From Fulvivirgaceae bacterium JP3-4 (GTDB taxonomy: Bacteria > Bacteroidota > Bacteroidia > Cytophagales > Cyclobacteriaceae): DNA of 64,000 nucleotides. A model generated the notes under the pieces. It was not told the DNA's origin. It was given only the letters and a program-made list of their open reading frames with translations, and did not search any database. This document shows, in pieces, positions 53,052 to 61,691 of the stretch; position 1 is the stretch's first letter, and the number at the start of each line of letters is the position of its first letter. The position numbers were made by a program, and so were the translations under genes. The stretch is from assembly GCA_029309925.1 (NCBI GenBank), contig JARKND010000005.1, forward strand, positions 992,001 through 1,056,000. The letters are read 5' to 3'.

Positions 53052-54131
53052 CTAAATAAAGTCTGCTGAATTCGGCCGTGACTTTAAGTCATTGACAAAT
53101 CTTCTGAACATTTCTTCTTTGTCCTTTTCGCACACGATAAACACATTTCCGAATTCACCAACGAGGTATCCGTTCAGGCCTTGTGCAACAATCAGTTTAT
53201 CGTTTGATCCGCGGATGATGCAGTTGCGTGTGTCGTAGGTCATGGCGTTGGCTGTGATCGCATTGTTGTTGCTGTCCTTTTCAGAGATCTCGTGAATCGA
53301 TGCCCACGACCCAAGGTCAGACCAGTTGAAATTGCTCCCGAGACAAACGTATACGTTTTGCGCTTTTTCCATGATAGCGTAGTCGATAGAAATACTTTTG
53401 CACTGTGCATAAGCAGCGAGAATGGAATCTTTTTCGTCACGGGTGCCCAGGCGCGTCTTGATTTCATCGAACACTTCAGCCATTTCAGGAACGTAGCTTT
53501 GAAAGGCCTTGATGATTGCCTGCACGCCCCAAATGAAAATTCCGGAGTTCCAAACAAAGTCTCCGCTCTCGAGGAATTTCTTTGCCAACGACAACTCCGG
53601 TTTTTCCGTGAATGTCTTTACTTTCTTCGCGAATGTTTTGTCAGTATGATATTGAATATATCCGTATCCCGTTTCAGGTCGGGTTGGTGTGATACCGAGA
53701 GTGATCAGTTTATCTTGCGCTTTCGCCTGGTCTGCAGCTTTCTTGATCACGTCCTGGAACTCCTGCTCTTTCAGAATGAGATGATCTGCAGGTGTGACTA
53801 CGATGACTGCATCGGGATTGATCTGGTTAATCTTATAGCTCGCATAAGCAATACAGGGTGCAGTGTTCTTGCGCATGGGTTCAGCCAGGATCTGATCATC
53901 GCTCAGCTGGGGAAGTTGCTGGCGGACCAATTCCGCGTGTTCTTCGTGGGTGACAACAAAAATATTTTCAATAGGACACAGCGGGGCAAATCGATCGAGT
54001 GTTGACTGGAGAAGTGTTCTGCCTGTGCCTAAGACATCGAGGAACTGTTTAGGTCGTGAGTTTCTGCTATATGGCCAGAAGCGTACGCCAACTCCGCCTG
54101 CCATCAGTACGACAAATAAATTTTTGTTCAT
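53052..54131 (-). CDS. manC: Mannose-1-phosphate guanylyltransferase
   Basis: 359 residues. Nucleotidyltransferase domain with VLMAGGVGVRFWPYSRNSRPKQFL (GTP loop), FVVTHEEH, RKNTAPCIAYA and ETGYGYIQ, then the FTEKPELSLAKKF lysine motif. The left-handed beta-helix tail (GNVFIV) closes the protein. The phosphomannose isomerase domain of bifunctional ManC/XanB is absent. It makes GDP-mannose for surface glycans. It follows the arabinose-5-phosphate isomerase gene on the same strand (73-base gap). Confidence 0.94.
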   Translation of the reverse strand: MNKNLFVVLMAGGVGVRFWPYSRNSRPKQFLDVLGTGRTLLQSTLDRFAPLCPIENIFVVTHEEHAELVRQQLPQLSDDQILAEPMRKNTAPCIAYASYKINQINPDAVIVVTPADHLILKEQEFQDVIKKAADQAKAQDKLITLGITPTRPETGYGYIQYHTDKTFAKKVKTFTEKPELSLAKKFLESGDFVWNSGIFIWGVQAIIKAFQSYVPEMAEVFDEIKTRLGTRDEKDSILAAYAQCKSISIDYAIMEKAQNVYVCLGSNFNWSDLGSWASIHEISEKDSNNNAITANAMTYDTRNCIIRGSNDKLIVAQGLNGYLVGEFGNVFIVCEKDKEEMFRRFVNDLKSRPNSADFI

Positions 54132-54204
54132 TCTTACCGTGAGTGATAAAAGATTTTGCGAAAAACGCGAGATACGAAATTAATTGAAAATATTTTTTTC
54201 AAAA

Positions 54205-55173
54205 CTAAACTATTCCCTCTTTCAAAAGGTCGTGGAGATGAACAAATCCGGCAATTTTTTCACCGTCCAGCACAGCGAGTTGTGTAATGCTATTTTGCTG
54301 CATGAGATGTAAGGCTTTCACCGCAAATGCATCTTTTTCAATTGTTTTTGGTTTGCGCGACATGATATCAACTGCCTTCAAAGTTTCGAAGGATGTGCTA
54401 CCCTGAAGCATCCGCCTCAAATCGCCATCGGTGATAATTCCCTGTAAATTATCATTCCCATCTACTACTGCGGTGCATCCGAGGCGTTTGGAGCTGATTT
54501 CGAGAATAACATCTTTAATTGGCGTGTCCGGCCGAACTTTTGGAACCTGATTATGTGTATAGATGTCAGACACTTTCAGGTAGAGTTGTTTGCCGAGCGC
54601 ACCACCGGGGTGATATTCGGCAAAATCATTGCTTGAAAAGTCGCGCAACTGCAATAAGCAAACTGCCAGTGCGTCACCGAGAGCGAGGTGTGCCGTGGTG
54701 CTTGTGGTCGGTGCGAGATTATGGGGGCACGCTTCCTCTGCAATCGTTGCATTCAACACGTAATCGGCTTGCTGCGCCAAATACGAATTTGTGTTGCTGA
54801 CAAGGGCAACAAGCTTTGAACCTCTGCGTTTGAGTAGTGGGACAAGAACTTTGATTTCGGGCGTGTTGCCGCTTTTGGAAATACAGATGACAATGTCCTG
54901 CGCTTGAATCATGCCGAGATCGCCATGAATGGCATCCGCAGCATGCATGAAGATTGACGGTGTTCCGGTGGAGTTTAACGTTGCCACAATTTTATTGGCG
55001 ATGATGGCGCTTTTGCCAATGCCTGTTATGACAACGCGACCTTTTGCAGAATATATTTCCTGCACGCAAGATTCGAAATCGTTGTCTATGTAGTTCGTTA
55101 AATTCTCTATTGCGCGGGATTCATTTATTAAAACATCCCGTGCAATTTTTTTAATATTTTTTACTAAATTCAA
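54205..55173 (-). CDS. kdsD: Arabinose-5-phosphate isomerase (KpsF/GutQ family)
   Basis: 322 residues from a TTG at 55171-55173 preceded by AAAAGGA; no ATG is available in this frame near the conserved start. The SIS domain (about 30-180) has VITGIGKSAIIANKI, DAIHGDLGMI and ISKSGNTPEI, with HNLAPTTSTTA following. Two CBS domains (about 205-320) end the protein. It interconverts ribulose-5-phosphate and arabinose-5-phosphate for Kdo synthesis. A strong promoter (TTTG-N17-TATCTTTG) lies in the divergent gap with recQ. Confidence 0.92.
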   Translation of the reverse strand: MNLVKNIKKIARDVLINESRAIENLTNYIDNDFESCVQEIYSAKGRVVITGIGKSAIIANKIVATLNSTGTPSIFMHAADAIHGDLGMIQAQDIVICISKSGNTPEIKVLVPLLKRRGSKLVALVSNTNSYLAQQADYVLNATIAEEACPHNLAPTTSTTAHLALGDALAVCLLQLRDFSSNDFAEYHPGGALGKQLYLKVSDIYTHNQVPKVRPDTPIKDVILEISSKRLGCTAVVDGNDNLQGIITDGDLRRMLQGSTSFETLKAVDIMSRKPKTIEKDAFAVKALHLMQQNSITQLAVLDGEKIAGFVHLHDLLKEGIV

Positions 55174-55205
55174 TTCCTTTTGAAAATTAGATTTGTCTGA
55201 AACGA

Positions 55206-55234
55206 CAAAGATACGATTTTAAGATTTTATCAAA
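55206..55234 (-). promoter_or_regulatory. Bacteroidota-type promoter of kdsD
   Basis: Minus strand: -33 TTTG (55234-55231), 17-base spacer, -7 TATCTTTG (55213-55206). Both boxes are perfect. The predicted leader to the TTG start is about 27 bases. Confidence 0.65.
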
Positions 55235-55242
55235 GAAAAACG

Positions 55243-57432
55243 ATGTTGGTCGAAGAGAAAGATATACTGAAAGATAGACTCAAGGAGATTTTCGGATACA
55301 GCCAGTTCCGCGGAAACCAGGAACGCATTATCCGCAATCTCCTCGATGGAAAAAATACATTTGTGATTATGCCAACAGGCGCGGGCAAATCACTCTGCTA
55401 CCAGTTGCCTGCGATGATAAACGATGGCCTTGCTATCGTTATCTCACCGTTGATCGCCTTGATGAAAAATCAGGTTGATCAGATGAATGCCTACGGTGTG
55501 AATGCGCGATTCATGAATTCAACGCTCAGTAAGGGAGAGATCACCCGACTGAAGAAAGACTGCATGAATGGCATCGTCAAGTTGCTGTATGTTGCTCCTG
55601 AATCACTTAACAAGGAAGAAACAATAGACTTTCTGAAGAAGGTTAACGTTTCGTTTGTGGCTATCGATGAAGCGCACTGTATCTCTGAGTGGGGACATGA
55701 TTTCCGTCCAGAATACAGGCGTATCAAATCAATGATCCAGATTCTGGGCAATATGCCGGTGATTGCACTGACAGCAACAGCAACACCAAAAGTACAGCTC
55801 GACATTCAGAAGAATCTGCAGATGGAGGACGCTGACGTGTTCATGTCATCGTTCAATCGAAAAAATCTTTACTACGAAGTCCGTCCAAAAAAGGAAACGA
55901 AGAAACAGCTCATCAAATTTCTGAAAGACAACAAAGGCAAATCCGGAATCGTGTATTGCCTCAGTCGCAAGAAGGTTGAAGAGATAGCGCAGCTCTTGAA
56001 CGTGAATGGATTCAAGGCGGCTCCATACCACGCAGGTCTCGATCCCGATGTGCGTATGAAAAACCAGGATGACTTCCTCAATGAGGAAACAGATATCATT
56101 GTGGCAACGATCGCTTTCGGGATGGGTATCGACAAACCCGATGTACGCTTTGTGGTGCACTACGATGTGCCGAAATCACTCGAAGGTTATTACCAGGAGA
56201 CAGGCCGTTCCGGACGCGATGGCCTCGAAGGACATTGCCTCATGTTCTACAGTCACAACGACTTAAGCAAACTCGAGAAATTCAATAAAGACAAACCTGT
56301 TCAGGAGCGTGAGAACAGCAGAATTCTGCTTCAGGAGATGGAGTATTATGCTGAATCACCGGTTTGCCGCAGGAGACAATTGCTTCACTACTTCGGTGAG
56401 GAGTTTACTGAAGAAAACTGTGGTATGTGCGATAACTGCGTGCATCCACGCGAACGGTTTGAAGGGTCAGATTACGTTCACCTTGTTCTTCAGACTGTGA
56501 AGAAAACAAATCAGCGTTTCACCCTCAGCCACCTTGTGAATGTGATCCGTGGTGTTGAAGATGAGTACGTGAAAAGTTACGGCCACTTCGATCTGGACGT
56601 CTATGGTAAAGGCTCGAATGAAGATCAGGATTTCTGGAAGTCGGTAATCCGCCAGACACTGATCTATCAGTTTCTCGAGAAAGACATCGATAATATCGGT
56701 GCGCTTCGACTCACTTCCCGTGGTGAAGCATTCCTTAAGAATCCTGAATCGATCGAACTGGCTCGTGATCACGACTTCACAACAGAGATCGAGGAAGAGG
56801 AAGAGTCAGCTGAGCGGGTACCAACCAATACGAAGTCATACGATGTGAAGCTTTTCGAGATGCTGAAAACTCTTCGCAAGAAAATTGCTAAGGAAAAGAA
56901 TCTGCCACCGTACGTGATCTTCCAGGACCCGAGCCTTGAAGAGATGGCAACCACGTATCCCACCACCAAGGACGAGATGGCCCAGGTCAACGGTGTGGGT
57001 ATGGGCAAGGTTAACAAATTCGGAAAGGAATTTCTCGAAGTCATCGAGCGCTACGTTGAGGAAAATGATATTGAAACAGCAAGCGATGTGGTGGTAAAGT
57101 CTTCGGTGAACAAGTCGAAGACCAAGATCGCCATCATTCAGCAGATCGACCGCAAAGTTGATCTGGAAGAGATTGCTGAGACCACCCGACTCAGCTTCGA
57201 AGAACTTCTGACGGAAATTGAAAACATCTGCTACAGCGGAACAAAGTTGAACCTGAATTATTACATCGATCAGGTTCTCGACCCGCACAAGCAGGACGAT
57301 ATTCACGACTACTTCATGCGCTCAGAGTCTGATAGTCTGGAGCACGCCTTGAAAGACGATTCAATCGCGGATTATTCAGAAGAAGAAATCCGGTTGATGA
57401 GAATCAAGTTTATGTCGGAGTACGCGAACTAA
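55243..57432 (+). CDS. recQ: ATP-dependent DNA helicase RecQ
   Basis: 729 residues. SF2 helicase motifs: MPTGAGKSLCYQLP (I), DEAHCISEWGHDFRPEY (II), ALTATATPKV (III), VATIAFGMGIDKPDVRFVVHYD (V), and YYQETGRSGRDG (VI). The zinc-binding Cys set lies near 378-402 (CRRRQLL then CGMCDNC). RQC winged helix, HRDC domain (about 525-605), and a C-terminal HTH extension (about 625-729) common in Bacteroidota. It unwinds 3'-tailed duplexes and recombination intermediates. It stands alone, divergent from kdsD. Confidence 0.96.
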   Translation: MLVEEKDILKDRLKEIFGYSQFRGNQERIIRNLLDGKNTFVIMPTGAGKSLCYQLPAMINDGLAIVISPLIALMKNQVDQMNAYGVNARFMNSTLSKGEITRLKKDCMNGIVKLLYVAPESLNKEETIDFLKKVNVSFVAIDEAHCISEWGHDFRPEYRRIKSMIQILGNMPVIALTATATPKVQLDIQKNLQMEDADVFMSSFNRKNLYYEVRPKKETKKQLIKFLKDNKGKSGIVYCLSRKKVEEIAQLLNVNGFKAAPYHAGLDPDVRMKNQDDFLNEETDIIVATIAFGMGIDKPDVRFVVHYDVPKSLEGYYQETGRSGRDGLEGHCLMFYSHNDLSKLEKFNKDKPVQERENSRILLQEMEYYAESPVCRRRQLLHYFGEEFTEENCGMCDNCVHPRERFEGSDYVHLVLQTVKKTNQRFTLSHLVNVIRGVEDEYVKSYGHFDLDVYGKGSNEDQDFWKSVIRQTLIYQFLEKDIDNIGALRLTSRGEAFLKNPESIELARDHDFTTEIEEEEESAERVPTNTKSYDVKLFEMLKTLRKKIAKEKNLPPYVIFQDPSLEEMATTYPTTKDEMAQVNGVGMGKVNKFGKEFLEVIERYVEENDIETASDVVVKSSVNKSKTKIAIIQQIDRKVDLEEIAETTRLSFEELLTEIENICYSGTKLNLNYYIDQVLDPHKQDDIHDYFMRSESDSLEHALKDDSIADYSEEEIRLMRIKFMSEYAN

Positions 57433-57452
57433 GGTGTGGGTGAGAGATATTG

Positions 57453-57480
57453 AGGCCATTCGGAAACGGGTGGCCTTTTT
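57453..57480 (+). terminator. Intrinsic terminator after recQ
   Basis: AGGCCA (57453-57458), a 12-base loop, TGGCCT (57471-57476) and a T-run to 57480 and beyond. The stem is six pairs. Confidence 0.6.
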
Positions 57481-57504
57481 CTTTGCACGTGTTGGAGTGT
57501 AAAA

Positions 57505-57644
57505 GGCTGCACGCCCCACGCCTCACGCTACAAGCAGTGCAGATCGACTTCTACTAGTTATCCGCTGTGGCAAGCAGCGATCAATGCTGAACCGGTTTAA
57601 CGACTCCAGTAAGACCTGCAGCGTGCAGCGTGAGGCGTGTAGCC
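57505..57644. repeat. Inverted repeat CACGCCTCACGCT with palindromic edges (gap 57433-57758)
   Basis: CACGCCTCACGCT (57517-57529) and AGCGTGAGGCGTG (57627-57639) are exact reverse complements 97 bases apart. The outer GGCTGCAC (near 57505) and GTGTAGCC (near 57637) also pair with one mismatch. A second arm CTGCA near 57536/57616 extends the structure. There is no open frame. The remainder of the gap holds the recQ terminator and the purD promoter. Confidence 0.6.
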
Positions 57645-57707
57645 ATTCAGGTGCAAATCCTTCGGAAATTAAGAAATTCTCTGTTTTAAGGCCGTTTCAG
57701 CCTATTT

Positions 57708-57735
57708 TTTGATATCAAAATCAAACCTATCTTTG
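57708..57735 (+). promoter_or_regulatory. Bacteroidota-type promoter of purD-ricT-gldH
   Basis: -33 TTTG (57708-57711), 16-base spacer, perfect -7 TATCTTTG (57728-57735), 23 bases before the purD ATG. The three following genes are packed with gaps of 2 and -4 bases, so this promoter probably serves all three. Confidence 0.65.
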
Positions 57736-57758
57736 ACGTTTTAACCCTTTTATCAGGC

Positions 57759-59048
57759 ATGAACATTCTAATTATCGGCAACGGAGGCAGAGAACACGCG
57801 ATGGCTTGGAAAATCAAGGAAAGCCCGTTGTGTGATAAGCTTTTCATTGCACCTGGTAATGCCGGAACAGCGCTGGTAGGGCAGAATGTGAACATCGGCA
57901 GCGAAGACTTTTACGCGCTGGGCGAGCTCTGCAAAAAGGAGAATATTGAACTCATCGTGGTGGGACCTGAAGCGCCTCTCGTAAAAGGTGTTCGCGACTA
58001 CTTTGAAAGCAATCCATGGCTCAAGGATATATTGATCGTTGGTCCCGGTAAGGCGGGCGCACAGCTTGAAGGCAGCAAGGATTTTTCGAAGCAGTTCATG
58101 CTGCGCAACGGAATCCCTACCGCAAAAGCAAAAGCATTCAGCGTTTCCGAGCTCGAGGGAGCATTTGAATACATTTCAACCTGCAAGCCACCAATCGTGC
58201 TCAAAGCAGATGGGCTGGCTGCCGGCAAAGGTGTGATCATCAGTTTGAGCCAGGCAGAAGCCAAGGCCGTGATCAAAGACATGCTCGTCAATAAAAAATT
58301 CGGTGAAGCGAGTTCAAAGGTGCTTATAGAAGAATTCCTGAATGGTATCGAGCTGTCTGTTTTTGTGCTCACGGACGGAAAGGATTATGTAATTCTGCCT
58401 GAAGCGAAAGATTACAAGCGGATCGGTGATGGTGATATAGGACCTAACACAGGCGGAATGGGTGCCGTATCGCCTGTTGTGTTTGCCACATCATCCTTCA
58501 TGCAAAAGGTAGAAGACCTCGTAGTAAAACCGACTATTGCCGGCCTGAGTCGTGAGGCCATCGATTACAAGGGGTTTATTTTCGTTGGACTCATGAATGT
58601 TGGCGGAAGCCCGTTTGTGATCGAATACAACGCACGGATGGGTGACCCGGAGACTCAAGCTGTCCTGCCGCGGATCAAATCTGATCTTGTCGAGCTGTTT
58701 GTTGCTACCGCGAAAGGGGAACTGAAACATCAGAACCTGGAGATCGATAACGATCACAGTGTGACCATTGCGCTGGTGAGCGGAGGCTATCCGGGCGACT
58801 ATGAAAAAGGAAAAGTGATTTCAGGTCTTGACAATGGAAGCAAGACGCTTGTCTTCCATGCAGGAACTAAAGACAATACAAAAGATATTGTTACTGATGG
58901 AGGCAGAGTCCTCGCAGTAACAGGAAAGGGAAAATCCCTCCATGAAGCCCGTGCGGCTGCTTATACCCGTGCCGAAAAAATCGGTTGGGATGGGCTGTAT
59001 TACCGCAAGGATATTGGGTTAGACTTATTGAATTATAAAGGAATATAA
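57759..59048 (+). CDS. purD: Phosphoribosylamine--glycine ligase
   Basis: 429 residues. GARS N-domain start ILIIGNGGREHAMAWKI, VVGPEAPLVKGV, the ATP-grasp segment KADGLAAGKGV, then DYKRIGDGDIGPNTGGMGA and EYNARMGDPETQ for metal binding. It attaches glycine to phosphoribosylamine, the second step of purine synthesis. It is first in an operon with ricT and gldH (two-base gap). Confidence 0.96.
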   Translation: MNILIIGNGGREHAMAWKIKESPLCDKLFIAPGNAGTALVGQNVNIGSEDFYALGELCKKENIELIVVGPEAPLVKGVRDYFESNPWLKDILIVGPGKAGAQLEGSKDFSKQFMLRNGIPTAKAKAFSVSELEGAFEYISTCKPPIVLKADGLAAGKGVIISLSQAEAKAVIKDMLVNKKFGEASSKVLIEEFLNGIELSVFVLTDGKDYVILPEAKDYKRIGDGDIGPNTGGMGAVSPVVFATSSFMQKVEDLVVKPTIAGLSREAIDYKGFIFVGLMNVGGSPFVIEYNARMGDPETQAVLPRIKSDLVELFVATAKGELKHQNLEIDNDHSVTIALVSGGYPGDYEKGKVISGLDNGSKTLVFHAGTKDNTKDIVTDGGRVLAVTGKGKSLHEARAAAYTRAEKIGWDGLYYRKDIGLDLLNYKGI

Positions 59049-59050
59049 AA

Positions 59051-60445
59051 ATGGGTTGCGCATGTGGAACAGCCAAAGGCGGGAAAACTGCCGGGTGTAA
59101 TAATAATGGCGCCTGTGGTACCGGTGGATGCAATAAGATGAATGTCTTCGATTGGCTATCGAATATGGAAATGCCAACCGAAGAGCGTTTTAATATTGTT
59201 GAAGTACGTTTTAAGAATGGAAGAAAAGAATTCCATAAAAATACTGAACGATTGAATCTCACGACAGGGGATCCTGTGATTGTAGAGGTTCCAAACGGCC
59301 ATCATCTCGGGTATGTGTCGATGCAGGGTGAACTGGTTCGACTGCAGATGCAAAAAAAGAAGATTGCTGACGACAACGAGATCAAAAAGATCTACCGAAT
59401 CGCGCAGCAGAAAGATCTCGATAAGTACGAAGAGGTGAAGAAGCGCGAACTCCCCACACTTTACCGGACGCGTGAAATCATTCGTGACCTGAAGCTTGGG
59501 ATGAAATTGTCAGACATCGAATACCAGGCTGACAACACCAAAGCAACTTTCTTCTACTCTGCCGATGACCGTGTTGATTTCCGCGAACTCATCAAATTGC
59601 TTGCAGCGGAATTCAAGATTCGTGTGGAGATGCGCCAGATCAGCCTGCGCCAGGAAGCTGGTCGTCTTGGTGGCATCGGAGTGTGCGGACGCGAGTTGTG
59701 CTGCTCAACATGGCTGGGTGAGTTCAAGAACGTTGCCACCAGTGCGGCACGTTATCAGAATTTATCGCTCAACCCGAGCAAGCTCTCGGGCCAGTGTGGC
59801 CGATTGAAATGCTGTCTTAACTACGAGCTTGAAACCTACATTGATGCTCTGGAAGATATTCCGAAGGTTGAAGGACCGCTGCTTACTGAAAAGGGAGAGG
59901 CTACGCTTCAGAAGACCGACATCTTCCGCAAAATCATGTGGTTTGGCTTCCGCGAAGAAAACACCTGGTATCCGCTCAACGTGGCGCGTGTCAACGAAAT
60001 TCTGCAGCTCAATCGCGAGGGTAAAAAGCCTGCGAACCTCGATAAGGATGTGATTGAGGAAAAGGCACCGGTAGCTGCTCTGAACAGTGACCTGCAGCAG
60101 ATGGATCAGAAATACAAGTCGAAGAGCAAGAAGAAGAAAAAGAAGAAAAAAGGTCCGGGCGCTGAGGGAAGTGGCGCGTCACAACCGAATCAGCAGCAGC
60201 CAAAAAATCCTAACCAGAATCCCAATCGGCAGGGAGGAGGTCAGCAACAACAAAACCGAGGTCAGGGTCAGCAACAGAACCAAAACCAAAATCGCAATCG
60301 CGGAGGAGGCAACCCGAATCAAAATCGCGGTGGCAATCAGAACCGCGGTGGCAACCAGGGTGGCCAAAACAGAGGAAATCACAACCGTGGTGGCAATCCG
60401 CCAACGCAGGATCCCAACGCAACTAAACCGCCAGCTCAGGAATGA
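59051..60445 (+). CDS. ricT: PSP1-domain protein (RicT/YaaT) with a low-complexity C-terminal tail
   Basis: 464 residues. The Gly/Cys-rich start has C3, C5, C16, C22 and C27. The PSP1 domain (about 45-270) carries GIGVCGRELCCSTW and LSGQCGRLKCCLNYE, the cysteines of RicT-type iron-sulfur proteins. After about 355 comes a lysine run (eight K) and then about 100 residues of Q, N, G and R with NRGGN-type repeats, predicted to be disordered. B. subtilis RicT (YaaT) acts with RicA and RicF on RNA processing and phosphorelay. It overlaps gldH by four bases. Confidence 0.9.
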   Translation: MGCACGTAKGGKTAGCNNNGACGTGGCNKMNVFDWLSNMEMPTEERFNIVEVRFKNGRKEFHKNTERLNLTTGDPVIVEVPNGHHLGYVSMQGELVRLQMQKKKIADDNEIKKIYRIAQQKDLDKYEEVKKRELPTLYRTREIIRDLKLGMKLSDIEYQADNTKATFFYSADDRVDFRELIKLLAAEFKIRVEMRQISLRQEAGRLGGIGVCGRELCCSTWLGEFKNVATSAARYQNLSLNPSKLSGQCGRLKCCLNYELETYIDALEDIPKVEGPLLTEKGEATLQKTDIFRKIMWFGFREENTWYPLNVARVNEILQLNREGKKPANLDKDVIEEKAPVAALNSDLQQMDQKYKSKSKKKKKKKKGPGAEGSGASQPNQQQPKNPNQNPNRQGGGQQQQNRGQGQQQNQNQNRNRGGGNPNQNRGGNQNRGGNQGGQNRGNHNRGGNPPTQDPNATKPPAQE

Positions 60446-60939
60446 GAATTTGTTTGCCTTTGCTTTTTCTGGCGCTTTTCGCAGCTGGATGTGACGATAC
60501 TCGTGTGTTTGAACAGTATCAGGATTTTGAGCAACGCAGCTGGCTCATCTCGGAAAAACCAGAATTTGAGTTTGAGATCGCAAACACGGTTGATCAGTAT
60601 ACCTTGTACTGTAATGTGAGGAACTCTGTGTCTTTTCCCTATTCGCGATTGTTCGTGAAATATGAATTGAAAGATTCCACAGGCAAAGTGCTTGAAGGAA
60701 AAATGATGCCTGCATTCTTATTCGATCAGCAGACAGGTAAGCCACAAGGGTCAACTGGTCTGGGCGACATCTATGATCACCGATTTCCTTTTATTTCAAA
60801 TTATCGATTCCCGGGGCCAGGAAAATATTCGGTGAGCTTTGAGCAGTTCATGAGAAAGGATACGCTCGAGGGAGTTTTGGCGGTTGGTCTGCGCGTGGAG
60901 CGGGCGAATGAAGTCCACTCCTCTGCGGGTGAGAAGTGA
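60442..60939 (+). CDS. gldH: Gliding motility lipoprotein GldH
   Basis: 165 residues. The lipoprotein signal ends at LFLALFAAGC (Cys17 lipidated), followed by an Asp pair. The beta-rich remainder with YEQY/FEQRSW, YNV-like DQYTLYCNVRNS and GPGKYSVSFEQFMR matches GldH. GldH is needed for gliding and stability of the type IX secretion machinery. The start overlaps the ricT stop (ATGA). The PSP1-gldH pairing is common in Bacteroidota. It converges on the response regulator with a 15-base gap. Confidence 0.9.
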   Translation: MRICLPLLFLALFAAGCDDTRVFEQYQDFEQRSWLISEKPEFEFEIANTVDQYTLYCNVRNSVSFPYSRLFVKYELKDSTGKVLEGKMMPAFLFDQQTGKPQGSTGLGDIYDHRFPFISNYRFPGPGKYSVSFEQFMRKDTLEGVLAVGLRVERANEVHSSAGEK

Positions 60940-60954
60940 ACTCCAGACAAGAAA

Positions 60955-61581
60955 CTAAAGTAAACCGATACGGTGCGCAAAGTCTACCAGGGCTGTACTG
61001 TTGCTGAGATCAAATTTTGCAAGCAATTCTTTGCGATATGATTCCACAGTGAACTTGCTTAGCGAGAGCTCTCTTGCGATCTCCTGGCTATTTTTCCCCT
61101 TAGCAATCAAAGGCAATAACTTTTCTTCGCGAGGCGTAAGCTTCACAGCGCGATGCTGGTAGTCGCGTTGAAGGCTTTTAATATAGAAGGGCTCGATTCG
61201 TTTGCTGAAGAACACATGTCCTTTTGCGCATTCTGAAAGTGCTTCTTCCTGGTTAGGATCATCCTTGAGAATGTAACCGGTGATTCCGAGCTTGATCAGA
61301 TTCGTGATCAGCGCTTCGTCATCATAAAGACTCGAGATGTAAATTTTCACATTAGGATGAAGTCTCCGGATAACCTGCGTTGTCTCAAATCCATTCATTG
61401 ATGGCATTTTCATGTCCATGATCACGATATCGATCGGATGAAGTGACAGCAGGTTCATGACGGCCTGTCCGTTGTCGGCCTCAAATATAGTTTCTGCAGC
61501 CTGAAGGGTTTTTAAATGATATTTTAGCCCGAGGCGTTGCGCGGGATGATCGTCCGCGATGATGATGTTCGGTTTATTCAT
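60955..61581 (-). CDS. NarL/FixJ-family response regulator (orphan)
   Basis: 208 residues. The receiver has D10/D11, phospho-acceptor D56 in VIMDMKMP, S83/S84 and K106 in GYILKDD. The LuxR-type HTH (about 145-205) has LTPREEKLLPLIAKGKNSQEIARELSLSKFTVESYR. There is no adjacent histidine kinase, so the partner is elsewhere. The 110-base gap upstream contains no clear -7 box. Confidence 0.92.
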   Translation of the reverse strand: MNKPNIIIADDHPAQRLGLKYHLKTLQAAETIFEADNGQAVMNLLSLHPIDIVIMDMKMPSMNGFETTQVIRRLHPNVKIYISSLYDDEALITNLIKLGITGYILKDDPNQEEALSECAKGHVFFSKRIEPFYIKSLQRDYQHRAVKLTPREEKLLPLIAKGKNSQEIARELSLSKFTVESYRKELLAKFDLSNSTALVDFAHRIGLL

Positions 61582-61691
61582 AAGACTTTTAATTGTGTGC
61601 TCAAGTAAAAGTAGCCTTATAAATACCCTTGAAATGTGCTATAAAGACCAATTGTTATCCAATAGTAACCAATCAACAGGGGGTTGAGTGG

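Noticed and set aside
55243-57432. recQ as part of a phage-defence island
   Set aside because: It has the full standard RecQ architecture, stands alone, and its neighbours are kdsD, manC and purD.
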